A DNA stretch of 64,000 nt. Source: Theocolax elegans. Its lineage: Eukaryota > Arthropoda > Insecta > Hymenoptera > Cerocephalidae. This document shows, in pieces, positions 9,356 to 18,936 of this stretch. The stretch covers positions 38,004,546 to 38,068,545 of the forward strand of contig CM047428.1 of the NCBI GenBank assembly GCA_026168455.1, written 5' to 3'. Numbering within the stretch: position 1 is the stretch's first letter; every line of letters begins with the position of its first letter. The translations under genes and the position numbers were made by a program. The notes beneath the pieces were generated by a model. That model searched no databases. It saw nothing but the letters and a program-made list of their open reading frames with translations, and was not told the DNA's origin.

Positions 9356-11187
9356 TCAGGACACGTCCTAATTGTATAGCCCAGTTTGCCACATATATTG
9401 CAAGCTACGGGCTTGGGGACAACCTCCTTTCGCTTTTCCTTATCACCGGCATTCGACTTCTCGTCGTTTCTTGACGTATGGCCACTCGATGACTGTCGGT
9501 CAGGACTCCTGCGATTACCCTTCCTCTGTCCCCATTTGAACCGAGGAGGTGATCTGTGGGTCTTCTTGCTTTGAGAGACATCCACCTTGCCTCTCACCCC
9601 AGCTGTATGGTAACTCGTCTTAACGGAGACTAGCGTCTCCTCGAGGATTTTGGTGAATCGTTCCAAAAGATCTGTTGGAGCCGGTTCACTCAATTCCTTG
9701 GCTACGCTTGCTACCTTTGGTTTAGCGTTCGGCCGCTTCTTATTCCGCGACTTATATGCTAACTCAGGTGGCATCAAGTCTTCTTCTGCGGGCGGCGGCC
9801 GATATAATTTTTCTCGTTCGAGTGTTTGCTCGGCGTCCAACGCCAATTGCAAAAAACTCTCGATCGACCGAGCTTCAACTCTCTTAAATAAACGTTGGAG
9901 CTGAGGTAGCATATTGCGGTACAGGTGATCTAACTGGCTCCGCTCATCCGGAATCGGCTTGAGCTTACGCATAATCGCAATCGAGCAGGTGATATAATCC
10001 CTTACCGGCTCATCTTCGCCTTGCGTGCGAGCGTTAGACTCCTCGATGAGCCGTTGTTGATAACTCTGGCCCATTCCGTACCACATCTTGGCGTATCTCA
10101 CAAAATCTTGCCAGGAGTGCCATCTATCCTTCACATTCCGATACCACGTAGCTGCGTTATCGGTGAGAAGTTCCGACAAGGACGGTAACACCTCGTCCTC
10201 GCTGAGGTTGGCGAGTATCCTACAATCTTCTACTCGCGCAAGAAATGCTTCGATACTCTGGCTTTTGTCTCCAGAGAATCGAACTCCCCACTTACGAACA
10301 ATTGCGCCGACATCGCGCACTGTCCCGGCCGATCTAATTGTAGACTGGCCGGTTACGTTCGAGTCCATCCGACTAGGGTAGGGAGAGCTAGAATATGGAG
10401 GCTGACCTTGTCTCCATATCTCGCCCCTCCCCAAAGCTCCTCTAGCAGGTGCTTGAGGTGCTTGATAACCCTCACACTCTGCCTGCACTTGTCGTGGTCT
10501 TTCGTCCGTATCATCCAGTGTGTGACACGTATACGTGTCCTGGAATCGGACATGTTGGTTCGGCTCTCTATTTCTGTTGGTACTCGTTCTCTGCGTACCA
10601 TCGCGGGCGTAGAAGTCCAATCTCAGAGCACTCACTTGATCTTCCAAATCTTTTATCCGTGCAGTCATGACGGCCTGTTGCTTCAACTGCAACGTCAACA
10701 TCGCAGCGAATGTTTCCGGTATTTCAAACTGTGCTCCGCCTGTAGACACTAACGTGATCCATTCCTCTTTGTTAGTTTCTTGACTGGAGACCTCGGATTG
10801 CTGATCCTCCGTATGCTGATCTACCTCAGCATCTACGTCTGTCTCTTGCCTTTCTATGTCTGGAACGTCCAGCGCAAGAGTCTGTTGTAAAACTTCTACA
10901 ACATTTGGATCAGAATCCGGATCAGGTAGTGCCGGATTCTGGGCGAACATAGCCTCAAACCAATCCGACCTCCGCCTATTTCGCCTTTCGCGATCTGCCA
11001 ACAGATTTGTTTCTTCAGCGAAATCCTGAGCCGTATAATTACCCATTAACCACCGTTGGAGACGCTCGGCTCTCTTATAATTTGGGCCGTCAACCCGCAT
11101 CTCCAACGACTCGAGGTGAGCCTTGATCTGTTCCCCGGATTGAGTATCAATCCAGTTGTCAATCTGGTTAGTCATCGACTCTGCCAT
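9325..11187 (-). CDS. gag: Element 1 Gag
   Basis: 620 residues. After an acidic N-terminal region, residues about 300-445 form a retrotransposon-Gag capsid region (FSGDKSQSIEAFLARVEDC ... TWYRNVKDRW). A basic linker follows, and a single terminal knuckle spans 596-609. The knuckle reads C-N-I-C-X4-Y-X4-C, so the usual His is a Tyr; a further Cys two residues on may compensate. The start is the ATG at 11187, downstream of a leader of about 1.2 kb. Gag would form the particle and package RNA. The frame is intact. Confidence 0.92.
   Translation of the reverse strand: MAESMTNQIDNWIDTQSGEQIKAHLESLEMRVDGPNYKRAERLQRWLMGNYTAQDFAEETNLLADRERRNRRRSDWFEAMFAQNPALPDPDSDPNVVEVLQQTLALDVPDIERQETDVDAEVDQHTEDQQSEVSSQETNKEEWITLVSTGGAQFEIPETFAAMLTLQLKQQAVMTARIKDLEDQVSALRLDFYARDGTQRTSTNRNREPNQHVRFQDTYTCHTLDDTDERPRQVQAECEGYQAPQAPARGALGRGEIWRQGQPPYSSSPYPSRMDSNVTGQSTIRSAGTVRDVGAIVRKWGVRFSGDKSQSIEAFLARVEDCRILANLSEDEVLPSLSELLTDNAATWYRNVKDRWHSWQDFVRYAKMWYGMGQSYQQRLIEESNARTQGEDEPVRDYITCSIAIMRKLKPIPDERSQLDHLYRNMLPQLQRLFKRVEARSIESFLQLALDAEQTLEREKLYRPPPAEEDLMPPELAYKSRNKKRPNAKPKVASVAKELSEPAPTDLLERFTKILEETLVSVKTSYHTAGVRGKVDVSQSKKTHRSPPRFKWGQRKGNRRSPDRQSSSGHTSRNDEKSNAGDKEKRKEVVPKPVACNICGKLGYTIRTCPDCAKNARGSG
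9343..9349 (-). promoter_or_regulatory. Element 1 gag-pol -1 ribosomal frameshift heptamer
   Basis: The minus strand reads A AAA AAC in exactly the gag zero frame (GCA-AAA-AAC), inside the 31-base gag/pol overlap. It is a classic X-XXY-YYZ heptamer, and the pol frame is -1 relative to gag. A downstream stimulatory structure was not computed. Confidence 0.85.
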
Positions 11188-12361
11188 ACTAACTTAAAAT
11201 TATCGCCGATTTCTTAACAAAACAAAAATAAAGAAAAATCGCTTCCGCAGGTACTTGTGCAAGGTCCTGTTATTCAACACTAGGTGGCGTTAAACTACTA
11301 AATTATTGGGCCACTGTGTTGAAGATTGTGATCTTTTCCCTTTTAAACAAACACCTTACGCTCACCAATTTGAAACTTGTTTGTGATAAAAAAATTTTAT
11401 AATTTTGACAACTATTTCACAAACTAAATTAAATTTCACTTTCAATTTAAATTTGTTATACGCGTTTCAGTTTAATTTATTTTAAAATACTGTACCCGAT
11501 CTACAACAAAACCAAAAAAAAACTTTCGTACCATAAATAAATCAAACGAAGTAATAAACAAATAATAAAAATTTTTAATCCGATAAAAAATGAGGAAGAA
11601 AACGGATTATCCTCGGCTCTCGGTCACCAGCGCACGCAAATATACTTAAAATTAAACAAATTCGTCAACGAATTAACAAATAAATTAATAAATTATCAAT
11701 AAATAAATTAACAAATAAATATATTCCTACCTAACTATATAGAATATCTGACGCAGTGACCTCTTACAATCGCGTATTACATAAAAAAAAATAAATACAA
11801 TTTTTACTATGACGCGATAGCCGATACGCGTAGTCAAAATTATAACAAAAGCAAATTCCAAAAATCACGCCCTTGCACAGGTATTAACAATTTTCATTAA
11901 GTCGCAAAAATTATTTTCGCAAATTTTCCGACTAACCTATACGGAATCAGGGACACGTGTTATTAAATCGCGGACCTCAAACCATTCTGTCTCATATAAA
12001 TAAATAAATCTAAAATTATTATGATTTACGTGTGACAATAATTATCTAAAAAAAATTTTATTATTGTCGACTTCGGATTTCTTCCTGATAAAAAACAAAA
12101 AAAAACGAAGAAAATCCGATAAAGTTATCTAAATTATTGTCAAACACAATAATTTATTAATTGAAATTAATTGCAGTTCAATTAATTCAATTGTCGACAA
12201 TAATTAATACATTAATCCACGTAACTAACGTATTAATCCTTAAACACACGTAAATCAACCGAGCATATGTTCAAACAATTCAATTCCGGTCCGTTCCTAT
12301 TCCCTTGTCGCGCGCCGTGTACGCGCAATCAGTTATCCTAACGTCTAGGGACTTTTTCCTT
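11188..12361 (-). other. Element 1 leader (5' UTR)
   Basis: About 1.17 kb of AT-rich non-coding sequence between the primer site and the gag ATG, as expected for a packaging/leader region. A possible splice donor (GTGAGC, minus strand) lies at 11365-11360. Confidence 0.7.
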
Positions 12362-12378
12362 CACTTAGTTGGGCGCCA
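12362..12378 (-). promoter_or_regulatory. Element 1 primer-binding site (Lys-tRNA type)
   Basis: On the minus strand TGGCGCCCAACTAAGTG follows the 5' LTR directly. The first 11 bases match the 3' end of the Lys tRNAs used by many retroelements; the match then decays. Confidence 0.8.
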
Positions 12379-13458
12379 TGTAACGGTGTGCTTGCCCGGG
12401 GAAAACTTACCGAGTCGTCCGTCTTACGTATCTTTAGTTCGTGGCGAACGAACTTGTACAATTTCGCCGACTAGATATTGCACACTTAATGACTCGATCT
12501 AATGTATATATCTATATATATGTTGTTTACAAAATATTCCCGCGCAGCGGCTGCGGTTACCTGTCCGCACACTTGCCGTTAAAGTTGTATGGAAATCGAA
12601 TTACGATTTCCAACAACAGCAGGTGAAAATGATGATATTCTTTCCTAAAATGGACCGCGGAAAGAAAATTAAAAGTGAGTCCGCGAAAATTCGTATCTTG
12701 TAATACGACTCGAAGGGAAACGGAGGAATAAAATTATAATACGCCGGTTAGATAAAATTATAAATCAACACGGGTTGAACTAAGTTAACAATTAATAGAT
12801 TTATTCAGTAAAAACAGATAATTGAAAACAATAACATTTAACAGTATGGTCGAGGTCAAAACGCACGGAGATTGAGTCGAAAACACTGACTCAACGCGAG
12901 AGGGGAAAGGGGTACGCGAACTAACTATCTTAATATTACCCGCACGCTCGCATTAACTAAAACAGCTAATAATTATTCGCACGGAAGTGGTACCACTTAC
13001 TTTTATTTAGCTTCCTCGGACCTCGAATAACGTGAAAGAATAACTCCTCTCTCCCGTCGTCTCTTTGCCGTTCAAAAAGGAAAAAAATGTCGGTGGGAGA
13101 ATATCTCGACCACCGATCACTTTCTTGCGTGTGCGTGTATCACTCCACTGCACCCGAATACACCGTAAAACAAACGTCACCTACGGTATCACAAACGAGC
13201 AAAAACAAGCGACAGAACTACACGGAAAAATTACTTATCGCCAAAATACCGTTAAACCGGGATGCTTTTCTCACGTGTCGTCGCGATATTGTCTCTCTAT
13301 CGAGTTGTCCTGCGCGCGCGACTCTCCCCCCAATTTTCTCTCTCCTCGCGCGGGTATCAGTCGTTCGCGCCGTCGACTATGCCTATATCTATTTATAGCA
13401 TTCGACTCTACCTACCTGATTCGTATAATGTTAAGTGAGTACATCACTTACCATTACA
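12379..13458 (-). repeat. Element 1, 5' LTR
   Basis: 1,080 bp copy of 3370-4449, followed by the ATTA target duplication at 13459-13462. Confidence 0.95.
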
Positions 13459-14761
13459 ATTAACAAAAATTAATTTTATGAAACAATTATAAAACACACA
13501 ATATTTAATTATACAATTACAATATTATCAGAATGCGTGATGAAAAAAAAAATAAAAAAATCTAATTATAATGAAAATTTATATAAAATATAATACCATA
13601 TTCGTTTCTTAGCAACTCCTCTGCTTTTTCAATGTCGTCATCCGATTTATCTTTTACAGCTGCAGCCAAATTAATTAAATCTTTGGATCGGGCTGCCTTT
13701 TTAGTCTTATCTTTGATTAGTTCTTGCACCCTAACAGATTTACATCCCATTGATAAGTAATGCAAGACTTCCGTTTTTTCAGTGTTGTTTAATCGGCGAT
13801 TTTCGGGTAGATGATCAAAAAAATCCTGTACAAATAGAGAAAAAAATTGTTTTTTATTACATACTACGTAGCCAAAAATACTAAAAACAAAATAAAATAG
13901 AATTATTGTTGAAAACACGATTTTGTTAAAAATGTTCAATGGTTTTGTATGTTATGAGAGCAGAGTGCAGATATATTAATAAAAACTGCAAAATATTAAG
14001 AACGGACGTAAATGAAGATTCTTATGAAATTTAAACCCACATTGTTAAGAAAATGATTGCAAATTAATAAAAATGTAAACGAAAACTCAAGTACGCTGGG
14101 CAAGATAATTAAACATTCTTACCTGATTTACCATTGGTGTTTTAATTTTTTCTATTTCAATTACTTTATTGTTTATAACTTAAATAATAAATACCTCAAG
14201 ACCTTCATTGTTTGACCGATTCAAATTAATGTTTACAACCTCGTAAAATTTTTTAACCTCCGATATGAGAAATATGATAAAAGCAGGACAATCACGTTTG
14301 AATGTTCTGTAATTAATAATACTATTAATAATGGTAATTATTATCTAATTGAGTAACAGAAATACCCCTTAATTAATAAGAGTATTGATTAATTTATTTA
14401 TTAGAAAATAAACGGACAAGTAAAAGTCTTTTTACATACAAATGCTCTAAGTGAGGTTAATACAGAAATTAAAAGTAATAAATTATAAAAGTAAATATTA
14501 TACAAATACATACTTAGGTTTACGATTTCCTTAAGAAGTTGATGATCGTCCGAAGCCAAATTTGCATACATATTTTATGCTATAAAATTCCAGATTGGTC
14601 TTAAATAATTTTGTTGACGTTGATGATTTAAGAATTGGTAACTTTGAAGTATGTCCTTTGACAAACATTTGTCGATTCCTTTTACAAAATTCACTAATAA
14701 AATTATAAATTTGTTCTTCATTGTCAAACTTTTGACCAATGAACAAGTGGTTGGAAGACAT
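13459..14761 (-). pseudogene. MULE/ZSWIM-type transposase, 5' half
   Basis: Minus-strand N-terminal part of the gene whose 3' half is at 1254-3369. Exon-like pieces are: 14761-14531, starting MSSNHLFIGQKFDNEEQIY and ending in KYVCKFGFGR; about 14310-14195, with CPAFI ... FYEVVNINLN, a FAR1/FLYWCH-like DNA-binding pattern; and about 13828-13600, with HLPENRRLNNTEKTEVLHYL, typical of ZSWIM3-like proteins. The spacing suggests introns between them. The gene stops at the Gypsy-1 insertion point. The parts alone cannot show whether it was a transposon ORF or a domesticated host copy. Confidence 0.7.
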
Positions 14762-15744
14762 GATGTCAACAATTACTATTGAACTGCTTGAAATATTACC
14801 AAAGAGTGAAGAGTGAACAAGAGTGAAAAACTGTCACAAACATGGTTTACATATAGCTACTTCCCCTGAAAGAATATAAAAAAAGCATTAATTAATAACG
14901 TTTATCTTACAGTACACGCGCGTTTGATAATTTCTTTTTTTAAACCAAAACTCAACATTTTTAACTAATCACTGTAACAATGCGCATTATACTTTTTAAA
15001 AGAATGGTTTATTAGTCATTTTTCATTTGAGATTCAATAGTTTAATATTGCTTGGGTAAATTTCATTCGGAAAGTCATTCGATATATCTTCTCATATTTA
15101 CATTATTTTGATAAATCACATATGTTTAATATTTTTTGTTTGTTACTAAAATAATTTATCGGCGAAAAATTACTCATTAAATTTCATTATGAAATAATAT
15201 TAATATTTTAGCATGTGTGATTGGGACGTTCGATAGGGTAGCTCTATGTTCACATAAAATACATTAATACAGTCAGTGCATCGATTTTTTTAATATTTTT
15301 CAAATTCTTTAAATACTATTTAAGCACTATATAAAAAAATATCGTTCGGTACACGTGCGAAAGATGATTCTCGACTCGTGCAAGAATCTCCCTCGTTTCG
15401 CTCGGGCGATACACCCATACTTGTTCGAAAATCAACGCTTTCGCTCTTGTATCGAAATACACTAATTAAGTTATCATTGAAATAAAAATGATAATGTAAA
15501 ATGTGCAATGACAAAAAAAATTGAATTTTTTGATTTACTAATTCTCTACTTCTATGCTACTAAAATATTTAAATTATAATTCATTTATTAAATACATTAA
15601 ATTCAATTAGTATGTAAAAACGTAATACCTAATTAAGTATTATTTTTTAAAAATACAAAGTTTGCAATTATTAAATGCCACTTCCTTACACCACACATGC
15701 GTAAAACATATTTCAATTATTTCAATAATTAAAATTGTACATAT
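14762..15744. other. Intergenic AT-rich sequence
   Basis: No gene, RNA or element end could be supported. It ends at the ATAT target site of Gypsy element 2 (15741-15744). Confidence 0.5.
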
Positions 15745-16493
15745 TGTAACGGTTTTGCTATTTTTAAATATAAATACAAAAAGATAATAACAATTAACTA
15801 CCGTTAAAATAATAGTCTCTATGCGATCGGCCGCTCAGTAATAATACAAAACCAAACGTATATGCGGAGGCGGCGGTATTCTTTTATCTAGCGAAACGCG
15901 AAAGGAAAGGTGAATAATTTGAAATAAGCAAAGAATCACAATTTGAATAAAATAAATAAAGAAATATATTCTTAAATTACTTCGCTATATAAACACGTGC
16001 CGTTGCACGCGAGTACGCAGGTCGGGAAATACGTTAAATAAATAAAGAGAGAAAGAGAGAGAGAGACTACAGAACTGACACTTACAGTGTGTAGTTCGCA
16101 ATAGAAGATCGACTCCAGTGGATGAAATCTGCGTTGTCGCTTTTCTCTCCTCTCTGCTGGGAACACTGGGTTGCGTAAACGCTAACAAAATGCAAAGTCC
16201 GAACAACACACTAAAATTCGTCTTTAAACAACACCAGAATCAAACAACTCTCAAAATCTCTACGAGGCGAAATCAATCACGGCCGAGCTAAGTCTAATTA
16301 TTCGTGTACTCGCAAGTCTCGATTCTCTCTCTCTCTCCCTACTCTTTTCCCTTAACGAAGGTCCGCGATAATCGCCGAAAATCGTCGAACGCCGACCTGT
16401 AACAGCTGTATAATGATTAGTACATAGGCTAGACAGAGAGAGAGAATGTAACGAGCAATGTAATATAATCAAATATTACATTGATTCGTTACA
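15745..16493 (-). repeat. Element 2, 3' LTR
   Basis: 749 bp, TGTAACGG...CGTTACA on the plus strand. It matches 24414-25162 except for one A/G difference near 15992. It contains GA- and CT-rich tracts and a direct GTAACGAGCAATGTAA motif near its end. Confidence 0.95.
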
Positions 16494-16505
16494 CTCCCCC
16501 CTTCC
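16494..16505 (-). promoter_or_regulatory. Element 2 polypurine tract
   Basis: The minus strand reads GGAAGGGGGGAG directly before the 3' LTR, as expected for the plus-strand primer. Confidence 0.8.
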
Positions 16506-16721
16506 AGACGCTGGGTAGCCGAAGACGTACCAGCTCTGCATTTCTACTCTCTCTCTAGGCCAGAAGACAAAATGAAAAAGATAATTAACATAAATAATAT
16601 TTATAAATAAATAAAATAAAGCCCAGTATAGATTTTTCTCTCTTTATTGTACAGGTTAGGTAATGTATAGAACAAGAATCATAAAAAAAAAAAAAAAAAA
16701 AATTATATATATAAAAAAAAA

Positions 16722-17492
16722 TTATTGGCGTGGTCGCTCATAGGTGGCATGGTTGACCCGATTCGGGCATTCGCGTCCACGCGCTACACCTGGCAACCCA
16801 CAGACGTAGCACTTGCGACTACGCACTGTTTTGCCCTCTGCCTGAGCTTTCCGAGCTAATACCGCATCGAGCCGCTGCTGAAGGCAGACAGCCTGTCGTT
16901 CCTTCTGCCGTCGGAACGTCGCCAGTGCTTCCTCAGCTTCCTGGATTGCCGAGTTTGATCCTGCCGGTTGTTCTCCGCCAGAAGCGGATCCTTCCGCCAG
17001 CGCCGCCCATCGCGCTTCAGCGGATCGCTTCCCCATATGGTATACTCTATTTAAGAGGGGAGCAACTCCGAGCTCTGAATCGCGTTGGAAGCGACTGATG
17101 GCTTCTCGCGCTTGCGTTTCAGCCTCTGAGAGGTCAGTCTCTTCGCGAATTCGCTGTCTCTCTGCATCATAGGCCATTTGGCAGCGTCTTCGCACCTCAA
17201 TTGATCTAGGCCAATTGCCAGACGCTTGAGTAGCGTCATCGCCAAATTTCTCGCAGAAGCGGTCGTACTCCGCTAGTACCTCCGTCTCCATCCGACGAAG
17301 TTCTCGTGAGGCTTGGCGAACTTGCTGCAATTTGGCCTCCAACTGAGTCCACCAACCTTGCAGGTCGGAAGGACCTGATTGATCGGAGGCGCTCACCTCG
17401 ATTATCGTTTCAGGCGTTGACGTGCCTGAGCTTGACACGGCGTCTCCAGCGATATCCGCATCAATAAGCGACTTGCGCAATTCATCAGACAT
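16722..17492 (-). CDS. Element 2 extra ORF in the env position (coiled coil + C2CH motif)
   Basis: 256 residues from the ATG at 17492. It is not a known family and not an envelope: no signal peptide and no membrane segment. The N-terminus is Ser/Thr-rich. Residues about 40-210 are charged, helical and probably coiled coil, and the C-terminus holds C228-X2-C231-X10-C242-X5-H248. This spacing is identical to that of the element 1 ORF, and both share a KF...W...IE-R block ahead of it. A CTAAC branch-like motif and CTGTTCCAG acceptor lie just upstream, implying a spliced subgenomic message. Base use and frame length show it is maintained alongside gag and pol. The function is unknown. Confidence 0.8.
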   Translation of the reverse strand: MSDELRKSLIDADIAGDAVSSSGTSTPETIIEVSASDQSGPSDLQGWWTQLEAKLQQVRQASRELRRMETEVLAEYDRFCEKFGDDATQASGNWPRSIEVRRRCQMAYDAERQRIREETDLSEAETQAREAISRFQRDSELGVAPLLNRVYHMGKRSAEARWAALAEGSASGGEQPAGSNSAIQEAEEALATFRRQKERQAVCLQQRLDAVLARKAQAEGKTVRSRKCYVCGLPGVARGRECPNRVNHATYERPRQ

Positions 17493-17496
17493 AATT

Positions 17497-17513
17497 CTGG
17501 AACAGGTTAGCAA
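17497..17513 (-). promoter_or_regulatory. Candidate branch point and 3' splice site for the element 2 extra ORF
   Basis: The minus strand reads TTGCTAACCTGTTCCAG ending at 17497, with the ATG five bases downstream. CTAAC is close to the animal branch consensus. The donor was not identified. Confidence 0.5.
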
Positions 17514-17616
17514 ATATCAGGCCGTGTTTTATACAAATGACAGAATGAAAAAGATTATAAAAATTACAGATTCAGAGAACGGTACGCGCAAATACATCAA
17601 TCGCTCGAAGGGAATT

Positions 17617-18936
17617 TTACGGTTTTCGCGACCGAGTGCGCCGTTCGATCGTTTCTACCGGGGATACGGGCCTGTTCTTCACCCCTTTCGGTCTTCCGCG
17701 CCTATTTCCCGTTGTCGAAGGATTCGCGTGTACATTAGCGTTCGCCTTCAATCGCTCGTTAGAAGGAGCACGGTCAACCGCGGTCATACGACTAACAACT
17801 ACCCGAGTTTTGCGCGGCCTACCTCGCTTACGCAGTGCGTTCGCGCTCACAGGATCATTATCGTTGGACTCGTCGCTAGCTCTTCGCTCTGCGTTTAATC
17901 CCTCGCTGTCCCTCGTCGCATCCTCTCGATTTAATTTACTCTCCTCAGTTACGTCTGTCTGGTCCTCATAATACGGTTTCAGGTCATTGACGTGGCATTT
18001 ACCTGCTTCTTTCCCATCATTGCTGATGAGCTCCACCACGTTTGAGCCGAGTAACGCCGAAACAATAAAAGGTCCGATGTACTTCGGAGCTAGCTTAGCA
18101 GCTATGCCTTGGGCAGCGGACGAAAGTATACGATTCCGCTTAGAAACTTTTTGTCCCACGGCAAATTGTACATCGCGGCGTTTTGAATTATAATATTCGG
18201 CCTGACGGGCTTGTGCGCATGTCGCTCGTTCAGCAGCTTGAGCTTGCAGCTCTGGCAACGTTTGCATACGCTGTTGCCAATTTTGAACAGCTGCTGCGGC
18301 TTCGCTGTCGGCGACGGCTTGATCTTCTACTTTCCGCAAGCTTTTCGGCGGAACAGGGTTTCTTCCCATATTTAGGAAAGCAGGACTTGCGCCGGTAGAA
18401 TCTTGCACGGCGGTATTATACGCGAACATGAGCTCAGAGATGTGAGCGTCCCATGTTTTATGATTCGCCTCGATAAACGAAGTAATCATCGTTTTTATCG
18501 TGCGATTAACGCGTTCTACAGGATTCGCCTGTGCATGGTAAGGCGGAATCGTAGTATGAACCACGCCGTGTTCAGCTAAGAATTGCTCCATAGCAGCATT
18601 CTTAAACTCCGTGCCATTGTCGGAATGAAAAACATCAGGCACGCCGAAACGCAAGAAAACGCGCTCATTCAGCTCGCGCCGAATGGTATGCGAGTTCGCT
18701 TTCCGTATAGGGATACACTCTATCCAACGAGTGAATAAGTCCATGAATATTAAAAGATATTCAAATCCATGCGAAGAACGCGGAAACGGTCCCATGATAT
18801 CACCTGCAACAATTTCCCATGGACGCGAAATAACACGTTTTCCCATGAAACCTGCAGGAGCCTGCTGTGGCACTTTACATTGTTGGCAAATCGAGCAATT
18901 CCGCACAAATTCGGCGATATCTTTAAGCATCGCAGC
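17617..18936 (-). CDS. pol: Element 2 pol, integrase part (after an in-frame stop)
   Basis: Same frame as 18937-21261, separated only by the TAA at 18937-18939; element 1 has Trp at the corresponding position. Integrase landmarks: zinc Cys pair in NCSICQQCK; catalytic Asp in AGDIMGPF, Asp in SDNGTEFKN, Glu in NPVERVNRTI; GPY/F-like PKYIGPFIVS. The C-terminal tail carries two AT-hooks (KRGRPRK and NRRGRPKG). The stop removes integrase from most product in this copy, unless it is read through. Confidence 0.9.
   Translation of the reverse strand, partial: AAMLKDIAEFVRNCSICQQCKVPQQAPAGFMGKRVISRPWEIVAGDIMGPFPRSSHGFEYLLIFMDLFTRWIECIPIRKANSHTIRRELNERVFLRFGVPDVFHSDNGTEFKNAAMEQFLAEHGVVHTTIPPYHAQANPVERVNRTIKTMITSFIEANHKTWDAHISELMFAYNTAVQDSTGASPAFLNMGRNPVPPKSLRKVEDQAVADSEAAAAVQNWQQRMQTLPELQAQAAERATCAQARQAEYYNSKRRDVQFAVGQKVSKRNRILSSAAQGIAAKLAPKYIGPFIVSALLGSNVVELISNDGKEAGKCHVNDLKPYYEDQTDVTEESKLNREDATRDSEGLNAERRASDESNDNDPVSANALRKRGRPRKTRVVVSRMTAVDRAPSNERLKANANVHANPSTTGNRRGRPKGVKNRPVSPVETIERRTRSRKP

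Larger units (their letters stand above)
3370..13458 (-). mobile_element. Ty3/Gypsy LTR retrotransposon, element 1
   Basis: This is a complete element in minus orientation. The two LTRs are 1,080 bp each and differ at about five positions by eye, so insertion was recent. The target duplication is ATTA (3366-3369 and 13459-13462). In its own 5'-3' order it carries a Lys-tRNA-type primer site, leader, gag, a pol reached by -1 frameshifting (protease, RT, RNase H, integrase), an extra ORF in the env position, and a polypurine tract. pol carries one frameshift between RNase H and integrase, so this copy is probably not autonomous. It sits inside a MULE transposase gene. The primer site, long LTRs and 4-bp duplication are reminiscent of the Osvaldo/Gypsy branch, but a tree is needed to place it. 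Confidence 0.95.

Noticed and set aside
16260..16472. Small ORFs in the Gypsy-2 LTRs (also 24929-25141, 15972-16209, 24641-24878)
   Set aside because: LTR sequence with simple repeats; no domain or conserved start context.
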